From JAZNOQ01 sp045589215 (GTDB lineage: Bacteria > Bacillota > Clostridia > Oscillospirales > CAG-272): a stretch of DNA of 22,967 nucleotides. The stretch spans positions 1-22,967 of the forward strand of contig JAZNOQ010000076.1 in NCBI GenBank assembly GCA_045589215.1, read 5' to 3'. A program made the translations under genes and the position numbers. This document shows positions 1 through 6,924 of this stretch, in pieces. How positions within the stretch are numbered: position 1 is the stretch's first letter; every line of letters begins with the position of its first letter. A model generated the notes under the pieces. That model ran no database searches and was not told the DNA's origin. It saw only the letters and a list, made by a program, of their open reading frames with translations.

Positions 1-1
1 C

Positions 2-1165
2 CCTATTCCCGAAGCCGTCCGCGATTTCTATAAAATGTACCGCCCCGCGCCGCTCATTCGGGCGTATTGCTTGGAAAAAGCGCTCGATACCCCTGCGGAA
101 ATTTATTACAAATTCGAAGGCAATAACACGAGCGGAAGCCACAAGCTGAACTCTGCGATCGCACAGGCGTACTACGCGAAGAAGCAAGGGCTGAAGGGCG
201 TTACGACCGAAACGGGAGCCGGTCAGTGGGGAACCGCACTGTCAATGGCGTGCTCTTACTTCGAGCTTGACTGCAAGGTCTACATGGTAAAGGTCTCGTA
301 TGAGCAGAAGCCCTTCCGCAGAGAGGTGATGCGTACCTACGGTGCGTCGGTCACACCGTCTCCGTCTATGGAGACCGCGGTCGGACGGAAGATCCTCGAG
401 CAGTTCCCGGGAACGGGTGGCTCGCTCGGCTGTGCCATCTCCGAGGCGGTCGAAGCGGCAACGAGCAGAGAGGGTTACCGCTACGTGCTTGGAAGCGTAC
501 TGAATCAGGTGCTCTTACATCAGTCGATCATCGGACTTGAGACCAAGGCGGCACTCGATAAGTACGGCATCAAGCCCGATATCATCATCGGATGTGCGGG
601 TGGCGGCTCGAACCTCGGCGGTCTCATCGCGCCCTTCGTCGGTGAGAAGATCCGCGGCGAGGCGGTTTCCCGCCTGATCGCGGTCGAGCCTGCATCCTGC
701 CCGACATTGACGCGCGGCGTATATGCGTACGATTACTGCGACACGGGTATGGTATGTCCGCTGTCGAAGATGTACACGCTCGGAAGCGGCTTTATGCCTG
801 CAGGCACGCATGCGGGCGGTCTCCGTTACCACGGTATGAATCCCGTCTTGTCTCAGCTTTACGCGGATGGACTTATGGAGGCGGTATCGGTAAACCAGAC
901 CGAGGTCTTTGCGGCGGCAGAGGAGTTTGCGCGCGTTGAGGGCATTCTGCCCGCACCCGAAAGCAGTCACGCGATCAAGATCGCGCTCGACGAGGCGAAG
1001 AAGTGCATCGAAACGGGTGAGGAGAAGACGATCGTGTTCGGCCTCACCGGTACGGGCTACTTCGATATGTTCGCGTATGAACGCTTCCATGACGGTAAGA
1101 TGGTCGATTACGTTCCGACCGATGACGAGATCCGAGAGAGCCTCAAGAAGCTTCCGAAGCTCTGA
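2..1165 (+). CDS. trpB2: Tryptophan synthase beta chain, TrpB2 type (5' truncated by window)
   Basis: PLP enzyme that condenses indole with serine to make tryptophan. The frame is open from base 2, so about 387 residues are visible. TrpB2 proteins are usually around 450 aa, so some 60 N-terminal residues lie upstream. Visible landmarks are RPAPLIRA near the start, the PLP lysine in GSHKLNSA (Lys codon at 143-145), TETGAGQWG, and the glycine-rich phosphate-binding loop CAGGGSNLGG near 595-625. The GSHK.N form and the YYKFEGNN context are those of the TrpB2 subfamily rather than the TrpA-partnered TrpB1 (GAHKIN). No trpA follows, and the next gene belongs to arginine synthesis, so it may act as a stand-alone indole-salvage enzyme; that role is inference. 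The family call is firm and the subfamily likely. Confidence 0.93.
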   Translation, partial: PIPEAVRDFYKMYRPAPLIRAYCLEKALDTPAEIYYKFEGNNTSGSHKLNSAIAQAYYAKKQGLKGVTTETGAGQWGTALSMACSYFELDCKVYMVKVSYEQKPFRREVMRTYGASVTPSPSMETAVGRKILEQFPGTGGSLGCAISEAVEAATSREGYRYVLGSVLNQVLLHQSIIGLETKAALDKYGIKPDIIIGCAGGGSNLGGLIAPFVGEKIRGEAVSRLIAVEPASCPTLTRGVYAYDYCDTGMVCPLSKMYTLGSGFMPAGTHAGGLRYHGMNPVLSQLYADGLMEAVSVNQTEVFAAAEEFARVEGILPAPESSHAIKIALDEAKKCIETGEEKTIVFGLTGTGYFDMFAYERFHDGKMVDYVPTDDEIRESLKKLPKL

Positions 1166-1190
1166 TCGTTATTATAACGTGCATATGGGC

Positions 1191-1221
1191 CACACCCGCA
1201 TTTCGGTGCGGGTGTGATTTT
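1191..1221 (+). terminator. Hairpin after trpB2, probable terminator
   Basis: A perfect 10-bp stem (CACACCCGCA at 1191-1200, TGCGGGTGTG at 1207-1216) with a 6-nt loop begins 25 nt after the trpB2 stop. The T tract that follows is short (ATTTTAT), so termination may be incomplete. It separates trpB2 from the arg operon. Confidence 0.65.
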
Positions 1222-1327
1222 ATACATACAAAAGGGGTAAAAATGCACAAAAAGGATGCATAAGCTCCGTTGAAAACGAACAAAACCCCAAAAATTTTTT
1301 TGGGAAGGAAAAATATCGCGATTTTCC

Positions 1328-1355
1328 TTGACAAATTCGAAAAAAGTTGTATAAT
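1328..1355 (+). promoter_or_regulatory. Sigma-A type promoter of the arg operon
   Basis: A consensus -35 TTGACA at 1328-1333 and a consensus -10 TATAAT at 1350-1355 are 16 bp apart. Transcription would start near 1362, leaving a leader of about 160 nt before argC. Confidence 0.85.
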
Positions 1356-1522
1356 AAATGCATAAACGCGTTATAAGTTTGGATATTGATGAATATTTAT
1401 TCGTTAATAACGCATAAAAGCCGAATGAAAATGAATAAATCCGTCCCGCGACAGCAAAAAACGAGAAGGGGCGGTGTTTTGGCTTTTCATTTGTTAAAAC
1501 GGCACGAAAGGGAAGTGTAAGA
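1356..1522 (+). other. Long untranslated leader of the arg operon
   Basis: This stretch contains no gene. Besides the ARG box it holds an inverted repeat, GCGTTAT (1368-1374) with ATAACGC (1407-1413), flanking the box, and a weak stem CCGTCCC (1441-1447) with GGGGCGG (1468-1474) followed by a T-rich run. Upstream of the promoter, 1222-1327 is AT-rich and includes the small inverted repeat CCCAAAAA/TTTTTGGG (1287-1304). I saw no T-box sequence (no AGGGTGG-type motif). Confidence 0.5.
1388..1405 (+). promoter_or_regulatory. ARG box, putative ArgR operator
   Basis: The 18 bp gaTGAATATTTATTCGtt matches the ArgR/AhrC operator consensus (TGAAT-wwww-ATTCA) with one mismatch, in the last base of the core. 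It lies about 27-43 nt downstream of the expected transcription start. Arginine-dependent repression through an ArgR-family protein is the expected effect; no argR gene is in the window. A weaker half-site (TGAATAAAT at 1432-1440) lies 42 bp further on, centre to centre. Confidence 0.7.
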
Positions 1523-2446
1523 ATGGTTAAGGTATTCATTGACGGCAGTGCGGGCACGACCGGACTTCGTATCTACGAGCGCCTCGAAGCGCGGCGAGAG
1601 CTTTCGCTCATCCGTCTTTCGGAGGAGAAGCGGAAGGATACGGAGGCGAGACGCGAGGCGCTTGCCGAAGCAGATATCGCGTTTCTCTGTCTCCCCGATG
1701 CGGCGGCGATCGAGGCGGTCGCTCTTGCGGAGGGCACGGATACTACGATCATTGATACCTCGACGGCACACAGGACGGCGGACGGTTGGACGTACGGCTT
1801 CCCCGAGCTTTCGGGTCAGAGAGAAAAGATCGCGCGCTCGAAGCGCATCGCCAATCCCGGATGTCACGCGAGCGGATTTGTTGCTCTTGTGAGACCGCTC
1901 GTTGAAAAGGGCGTTCTTCCGAAAAGCACGGCGCTTTCCTCGTTCTCCCTCACGGGATACACGGGCGGCGGCAAAAAGATGATCGCGGAATATGAGGACG
2001 CGGGAAGAGATCCGCTTCTCGATGCACCGCGTGCATACGGACTGACGCAAGGACATAAACACCTTCCCGAAATGGTCGCCTTGTGCGGGCTTGAGATCTC
2101 CCCGATCTTCTGCCCGATCGTTGCACCCTTTGCGTGCGGCATGGAGGTCTCGGTTCCGCTCTTCCGAAAGGACATCAATGCGTCGATCGACGAGATCCGT
2201 GCGGTCTACCGCGAATACTACAAGAACGGTCTTGTCAGATATACGGACGAGGCGGATGAAGGCGGATTCCTTTCTGCGGGTGCCTTCTCGGGCAGAGACG
2301 ATATGCAGATCACGGTTACGGGGAATGACGAGCGCATCGTGCTTGTTTCTCGCTTTGACAATCTCGGCAAGGGTGCGTCGGGAGCGGCGATCCAGAATAT
2401 GAATATTTGGCTCGGTGTCGACGAGACGACGGGTTTAAACGTATAA
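1523..2446 (+). CDS. argC: N-acetyl-gamma-glutamyl-phosphate reductase, short (uncommon) form
   Basis: Reduces N-acetylglutamyl phosphate to the semialdehyde with NADPH, the third step of arginine synthesis; cytoplasmic. The 307-aa protein starts MVKVFIDGSAGTTG, a Rossmann nucleotide-binding loop, and has the catalytic cysteine at Cys114 in NPGCHASGF. Both the length and the FIDG..GTTG start fit the shorter 'uncommon' ArgC branch (about 310 aa) rather than the 340-aa common form. An AAAGGGA ribosome site lies about 9 nt before the ATG. It is the first gene of argCJBDF, 38 nt before argJ. Confidence 0.95.
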   Translation: MVKVFIDGSAGTTGLRIYERLEARRELSLIRLSEEKRKDTEARREALAEADIAFLCLPDAAAIEAVALAEGTDTTIIDTSTAHRTADGWTYGFPELSGQREKIARSKRIANPGCHASGFVALVRPLVEKGVLPKSTALSSFSLTGYTGGGKKMIAEYEDAGRDPLLDAPRAYGLTQGHKHLPEMVALCGLEISPIFCPIVAPFACGMEVSVPLFRKDINASIDEIRAVYREYYKNGLVRYTDEADEGGFLSAGAFSGRDDMQITVTGNDERIVLVSRFDNLGKGASGAAIQNMNIWLGVDETTGLNV

Positions 2447-2484
2447 AATCAGTTAAGCTTTAAGAAAACAGGGAGTACATACAG

Positions 2485-3702
2485 ATGATGAAGATCATAG
2501 AGGGCGGCGTTTGCGCCGCAAAGGGCTTTACGGCAAGCGGAATTCACTGCGGCATTCGCAAGAACCGCACGAAAAGGGATATCGCGCTGATCTACAGCGA
2601 GTGCAAGGCAACGGCGGCGGCGGTCTACACGACGAACCTCGTCAAGGGTGCGCCCCTTACCGTTACGAAGGATCATATTTCGGACGGCAAGGCGCAGGCG
2701 GTCATCTGCAACAGCGGAAACGCGAATACCTGTAACGCAAATGGCATTGAGATCGCGGAACAGATGAGCGACCTTCTTGCAAAGGAGCTTGGGATCGCGT
2801 CGTCCGACGTTGTGGTCGCATCCACGGGCGTTATCGGTCAGCCGCTGAACATTGATCCGATCGCCGACGGCATCCCTGTTCTTGTGAAGGAACTGTCGCG
2901 TGACGGCGGAGAAGCGGCGGCGGAGGGCATTATGACCACCGACACCGTGAAGAAGGAGATCGCCGTAGAGTTCACCGTGGGCGGAAAGACCTGTCACATC
3001 GGTGGTATTGCAAAGGGAAGCGGTATGATCCATCCGAATATGGCGACGATGCTCGTGTTTATCACGACCGACGTTGCGATCAGCCCCGAGATGCTGCAGA
3101 AGGCACTTTCGAGCGATATTGCGGATACCTTCAATATGGTCAGCGTTGACGGCGACACCTCGACGAACGATATGGTCACCGTGCTTGCAAACGGTATGGC
3201 AGGAAACGAGGAGATCACGTGCGAAGGCTCTGATTTCACCGCATTTATGAAGGCTCTGAACACCGTTACGGTCTATCTCTGCCGTATGATCGCGGGTGAC
3301 GGTGAGGGCGCGACGAAGCTCCTCGAATGCACCGTTTCGGGCGCGAAGGATATCGCGACCGCAAAGACGGTCGCAAAGAGCGTTATCTGCTCGAGCCTTC
3401 TCAAGGCTGCAATGTTCGGTGCGGATGCCAACTGGGGACGCGTGCTGTGCGCGATCGGTTACAGTGGCGCGGACGTCGACGTAAACCGTGTGGACGTTTC
3501 CTTCCGCTCTTCGAAGGGCGAGATCACCGTTTGCGTGAACGGCGCGGGGGTTGAATTCTCCGAGGAAAAGGCGAAGGAGATCCTGCTCGAGCGCGAGATC
3601 GAGATCATCGTCTCGGTCGGTGACGGCGACGGTAAGGCGACCGCTTGGGGCTGTGACCTCACCTACGATTACGTTAAGATCAACGGCGATTACAGAACGT
3701 AA
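2485..3702 (+). CDS. argJ: Bifunctional ornithine acetyltransferase / N-acetylglutamate synthase
   Basis: Moves the acetyl group from N-acetylornithine to glutamate, closing the cyclic arginine route; many ArgJ proteins also use acetyl-CoA. The 405 aa are normal for the family. The self-cleavage site is clear in KGSGMIHPNMATML: the precursor is cut before Thr188, which becomes the beta-subunit nucleophile. Start: two consecutive ATGs at 2485 and 2488; GGGAG at 2471-2475 fits either, so residue 1 is uncertain by one codon. There is no argA or argE in the operon, which agrees with recycling by ArgJ. Whether this enzyme is mono- or bifunctional cannot be read from the sequence. Confidence 0.95.
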   Translation: MMKIIEGGVCAAKGFTASGIHCGIRKNRTKRDIALIYSECKATAAAVYTTNLVKGAPLTVTKDHISDGKAQAVICNSGNANTCNANGIEIAEQMSDLLAKELGIASSDVVVASTGVIGQPLNIDPIADGIPVLVKELSRDGGEAAAEGIMTTDTVKKEIAVEFTVGGKTCHIGGIAKGSGMIHPNMATMLVFITTDVAISPEMLQKALSSDIADTFNMVSVDGDTSTNDMVTVLANGMAGNEEITCEGSDFTAFMKALNTVTVYLCRMIAGDGEGATKLLECTVSGAKDIATAKTVAKSVICSSLLKAAMFGADANWGRVLCAIGYSGADVDVNRVDVSFRSSKGEITVCVNGAGVEFSEEKAKEILLEREIEIIVSVGDGDGKATAWGCDLTYDYVKINGDYRT

Positions 3703-3712
3703 GGAGTAAGAT

Positions 3713-4579
3713 ATGACGGACAATCATTTTTCGAACGCGGAGCGTGCGGAGGTTCTGACGCAGGCACTTCCGTATATTCGCAGATACACGGGTAAGATCG
3801 TTGTCATCAAGTATGGCGGAAACGCAATGATCAACGAGCATCTGAAGGAGCAGGTGATGGAGGACATCGCCCTGCTTTGGCTGATCGGTGTGAAGGTCGT
3901 TCTCGTCCACGGGGGAGGCCCCGAGATCTCCGAGCTGATGGATAAGCTTGGTAAAAAGCCCGAATTCGTGAACGGACTGCGTGTCACCGACAAGGAGACC
4001 GTCGACATCGTCCAGATGGTGCTTGCGGGAAAGGTCAATAAGACCCTCGTTAATCTGCTCGAAATGAAGGGCGGCAAGGCGATGGGCGTTTCGGGTATGG
4101 ATGGACGCCTCATCGAAGCAAAAATGAAGGATGAGCGTCTCGGCTACGTCGGAAAGATCACAAAGGTCAATATTTCCCCCGTGCTCGATCTGCTCGAAAA
4201 GGGATATATCCCCGTGATCTCGACGATCGGATGCGACAAGAAGGGCAATGCATATAACATCAACGGCGACACGGCGGTGCGGTGGATCGCAGGCGCGCTT
4301 AACGCCGAGAGACTGATCATGATGACCGACATCGAGGGACTTCTGAAGGATAAGGACGATCCCTCGACGCTCATCCCCGAATTGACCGTCAGCGAAGCAC
4401 GGAAGCTTCAGGAGGACGGTACGATCTCGGGCGGAATGATCCCGAAGGTCGAGTGCTGCATCGAGGCGATCACGAAGGGCGTTGAAAACGTCGTTATTAT
4501 GGACGGACGCGTTTCGCATTCGATCCTGATGGAGCTGCTTACCGACGAGGGCGCGGGCACGATGTTTACGAAGGGATAA
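3713..4579 (+). CDS. argB: N-acetylglutamate kinase
   Basis: Phosphorylates N-acetylglutamate with ATP, the committed step of the pathway. The 288-aa amino-acid kinase fold shows K33YGGNAM, the glycine-rich VHGGGPEI (Gly67-69) and FVNGLRVTD (83-93). About 25 residues precede the first strand (residues 1-28, rich in N, A, E, R). Arginine-inhibited NAGKs have such an N-terminal helix, while the 258-aa insensitive E. coli enzyme lacks it, so feedback inhibition by arginine is predicted. AAGGAG overlaps the argJ stop codon, with 10 nt between the genes. Confidence 0.96.
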   Translation: MTDNHFSNAERAEVLTQALPYIRRYTGKIVVIKYGGNAMINEHLKEQVMEDIALLWLIGVKVVLVHGGGPEISELMDKLGKKPEFVNGLRVTDKETVDIVQMVLAGKVNKTLVNLLEMKGGKAMGVSGMDGRLIEAKMKDERLGYVGKITKVNISPVLDLLEKGYIPVISTIGCDKKGNAYNINGDTAVRWIAGALNAERLIMMTDIEGLLKDKDDPSTLIPELTVSEARKLQEDGTISGGMIPKVECCIEAITKGVENVVIMDGRVSHSILMELLTDEGAGTMFTKG

Positions 4580-4617
4580 GCCGTGTTCGGCGCATCTTCA
4601 AAGGAGCAAGGTTTATT

Positions 4618-5784
4618 ATGAGTGAAATTCAAGAAAGAGACCGGGAATACGTTGCGGGAACGTATGCGCGTTTTCCCGTCGAGATCGTTTCGGGCAAGGG
4701 ATCGGAGGTCTATGACAGCGCGGGCAAGCGATACATCGATATGGGCTCGGGCATTGGTGTGACGGCGTTCGGTATCTCGGACGACGCGTGGGTGACGGCG
4801 GTCACGGATCAGCTTTCCCGCGTTCAGCACATGTCAAATCTGTATTATACCGAGCCGTGTGGGAAGCTCGCACAGCTTCTGTGTAAGAAGACGGGAATGA
4901 AGAAGGTCTTCTTCTCGAACTCGGGTGCGGAGGCGAACGAATGTGCGATCAAGGTCGCGCGGAAGTATGCAGCAGAGAAGAAGGGCGCGGAATACAACAC
5001 GATCGTGACGCTTGAAAACAGCTTTCACGGCAGAACGCTGACCACCCTTTCGGCAACGGGTCAGGAGCATTATCACGAGCTGTTTCAGCCCCTCACGCCC
5101 GGATTTGTACACACCCCCGCGAATGACGTCGAGGCATTTTATAAAACGGTGGAGGCGCATAAGGTCGCGGGCATTCTCCTCGAATGCGTTCAGGGAGAGG
5201 GCGGTGTAAACGCGCTCTGCCCCGATTTCGTTCGTGCGGTCGCCGACTATGCAAAAGAAAACGATATCGTTCTGATGATCGATGAGGTGCAGACGGGCAA
5301 CGGACGTACGGGCAAGCTTTATGCGTATATGCACTACGGCATCAATCCCGACGTGGTATCGACCGCAAAGGGAATCGGCGGCGGTCTGCCGCTTGGTGCG
5401 ACGCTTCTTTCGGAGAAGGTCGAGAATGTCCTCGGATTTGGCGATCATGGCTCAACGTACGGCGGAAATCCCGTGTCGTGTGCAGGCGGTTACAGCGTGA
5501 TATCAAGGCTTGACGACGATTTTCTCGCATCGGTCAAGGGAAAGAGCGACTACGTCTTTTCTGCGCTTTCGGGTGCGAAGGGCGTAAAGTCGGTCAGCGG
5601 TATGGGACTGATGATCGGCATTGAGACCGAGAAGCCCGCCACTAACGTTGTGAAGGCGTGCATCGAAAAGGGTGTGCTCTGCCTCACTGCAAAGCACAAG
5701 GTGCGTCTGCTACCCGCTTTGAACATTCCGATGGATGTGCTGAAGGAAGCGGTCGAGATCATAAAGAACGCGATCGCGGAATAA
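4618..5784 (+). CDS. argD: Acetylornithine aminotransferase
   Basis: PLP-dependent class III aminotransferase that converts N-acetylglutamate semialdehyde to N-acetylornithine using glutamate. The 388 aa are typical. Motifs are SNSGAEANECAIK, NSFHGRT, the cofactor-binding LMIDEVQTGNGRTG, and the PLP lysine Lys251 in STAKGIGGGLPLGA. The start ATG at 4618 is preceded by AAAGGAGCAAG. Its place in argCJBDF supports ArgD over the related ornithine, GABA or succinylornithine aminotransferases, although ArgD often also serves lysine synthesis. Confidence 0.95.
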   Translation: MSEIQERDREYVAGTYARFPVEIVSGKGSEVYDSAGKRYIDMGSGIGVTAFGISDDAWVTAVTDQLSRVQHMSNLYYTEPCGKLAQLLCKKTGMKKVFFSNSGAEANECAIKVARKYAAEKKGAEYNTIVTLENSFHGRTLTTLSATGQEHYHELFQPLTPGFVHTPANDVEAFYKTVEAHKVAGILLECVQGEGGVNALCPDFVRAVADYAKENDIVLMIDEVQTGNGRTGKLYAYMHYGINPDVVSTAKGIGGGLPLGATLLSEKVENVLGFGDHGSTYGGNPVSCAGGYSVISRLDDDFLASVKGKSDYVFSALSGAKGVKSVSGMGLMIGIETEKPATNVVKACIEKGVLCLTAKHKVRLLPALNIPMDVLKEAVEIIKNAIAE

Positions 5785-5814
5785 AATTTGTTTCTACAGA
5801 GATAGGAGATAGGT

Positions 5815-6798
5815 ATGAATTTGAAGGGAAAGCATTTTTTGAAGCTGCTTGATCTCACCACCGAGGAGATCGCGGGACTTCTTGATCTCGCTGCCGAGCT
5901 GAAGGCAAAGAAAAAGGCGGGAATTCCTCACAGAATGTGCGAAGGGAAGAGCATTGCGCTCATCTTCGAGAAGACGAGCACCCGTACCCGTTGTGCGTTT
6001 GAGGTCGCGGCGGCAGATCTCGGTATGCATCCGACCTATCTCGATCCCACGGGCTCGCAGATCGGTAAGAAGGAGAGCATTGCCGACACCGCGCGTGTGC
6101 TCGGACGGATGTATGACGGCATCGAATACAGAGGCTTCGGTCAGGAGATCGTCGAGGAGCTTGCAAAATATGCGGGCGTTCCTGTGTGGAACGGTCTTAC
6201 GAATGAATTCCATCCGACGCAGATCCTTGCGGATTTTCTGACGATCCGTGAGCATTTTGGCACCCTTACGGGCAAAAAGCTCGTTTATATGGGAGACGCG
6301 CGCTACAATATGGGCAACTCTCTGATGGTCGGGTGCGCGAAGATGGGCATGCACTTTGTTGCGTGCGCGCCGAAGAAGTATTTCCCCGATGCGGAGCTGA
6401 TCGCAGAGTGCGAGAAGATCGCAAAGGAAACGGGTGCAACGCTCGAATTCATCGAGGATCCGATGGTTGCGACGAAGGGAGCCGACGTGATCTACACCGA
6501 CGTTTGGGTATCGATGGGTGAGCCCGATTCGGTCTGGAAGGAGCGCATCGAGGATCTGACACCTTACCGCGTTACGACAACGCTTATGAATAACGCGGGA
6601 GAGCAGTGCCGCTTTATGCATTGCCTGCCCGCCTTCCACGATCTCAACACGAAGATCGGTAAGGAAATTTACGAAAAATTCGGAATCGACTGCATGGAGG
6701 TCACACACGAGGTGTTCGAGAGTGAACGCTCGATCGTGTTTGACGAGGCAGAGAACCGTATGCATACGATCAAGGCGGTCATGGCGGCAACGCTGTGA
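5815..6798 (+). CDS. argF: Ornithine carbamoyltransferase
   Basis: Forms citrulline from ornithine and carbamoyl phosphate. The 327 aa carry the carbamoyl-phosphate motif STRTR (55-59), FHPTQILADF, and the ornithine-side HCLPA motif (His269-Ala273), which separates it from aspartate and putrescine carbamoyltransferases. AGGAG at 5804-5808 sets the ATG. It is the last gene of the operon, 30 nt after argD, and is followed by a strong terminator. An anabolic role is inferred from the operon; catabolic OTC usually sits with arcA and arcC. Confidence 0.96.
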   Translation: MNLKGKHFLKLLDLTTEEIAGLLDLAAELKAKKKAGIPHRMCEGKSIALIFEKTSTRTRCAFEVAAADLGMHPTYLDPTGSQIGKKESIADTARVLGRMYDGIEYRGFGQEIVEELAKYAGVPVWNGLTNEFHPTQILADFLTIREHFGTLTGKKLVYMGDARYNMGNSLMVGCAKMGMHFVACAPKKYFPDAELIAECEKIAKETGATLEFIEDPMVATKGADVIYTDVWVSMGEPDSVWKERIEDLTPYRVTTTLMNNAGEQCRFMHCLPAFHDLNTKIGKEIYEKFGIDCMEVTHEVFESERSIVFDEAENRMHTIKAVMAATL

Positions 6799-6809
6799 TA
6801 CTTGCACCG

Positions 6810-6849
6810 GACGGATTGCTCCTTTGGGGCAGTCCGTCTTTCTTTTTTC
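6810..6849 (+). terminator. Intrinsic terminator of the arg operon
   Basis: A 13-bp stem (6810-6822 with 6826-6838, two G-U pairs, 3-nt loop) is followed directly by a T-rich run (TTTCTTTTTT). Confidence 0.92.
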
Positions 6850-6865
6850 GATTTGATCATTTCTA

Positions 6866-6894
6866 TTGACAAGGAAAAAGAGATATGATAAAAT
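6866..6894 (+). promoter_or_regulatory. Promoter of the ABC-FtsX gene
   Basis: TTGACA at 6866-6871, a 17-bp spacer and TAAAAT at 6889-6894, with an extended -10 TG at 6886-6887. The start codon is about 30 nt downstream. Confidence 0.8.
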
Positions 6895-6924
6895 GAATTA
6901 TCCGAATCGTAAGGAGGAAATGAT

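Noticed and set aside
1287..1304. CCCAAAAA/TTTTTGGG inverted repeat as a terminator
   Set aside because: It is weak (mostly A-T), lies 70 nt past a better hairpin, and is probably just AT-rich upstream promoter DNA.
1356..1522. T-box riboswitch in the arg leader
   Set aside because: There is no T-box core sequence or stem I architecture, and the only stem before argC is weak. ArgR control explains the region better.
1108..1557. Minus-strand frame across the trpB2-argC gap
   Set aside because: It has no ribosome site and spans the terminator, promoter and ARG box of the plus strand.
2449..3723. A 424-codon open frame on the minus strand opposite argJ
   Set aside because: argJ on the plus strand has full family motifs and a ribosome site. 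The antisense product is rich in R, H, D and V with no recognisable domain, as expected from a high-GC shadow frame.
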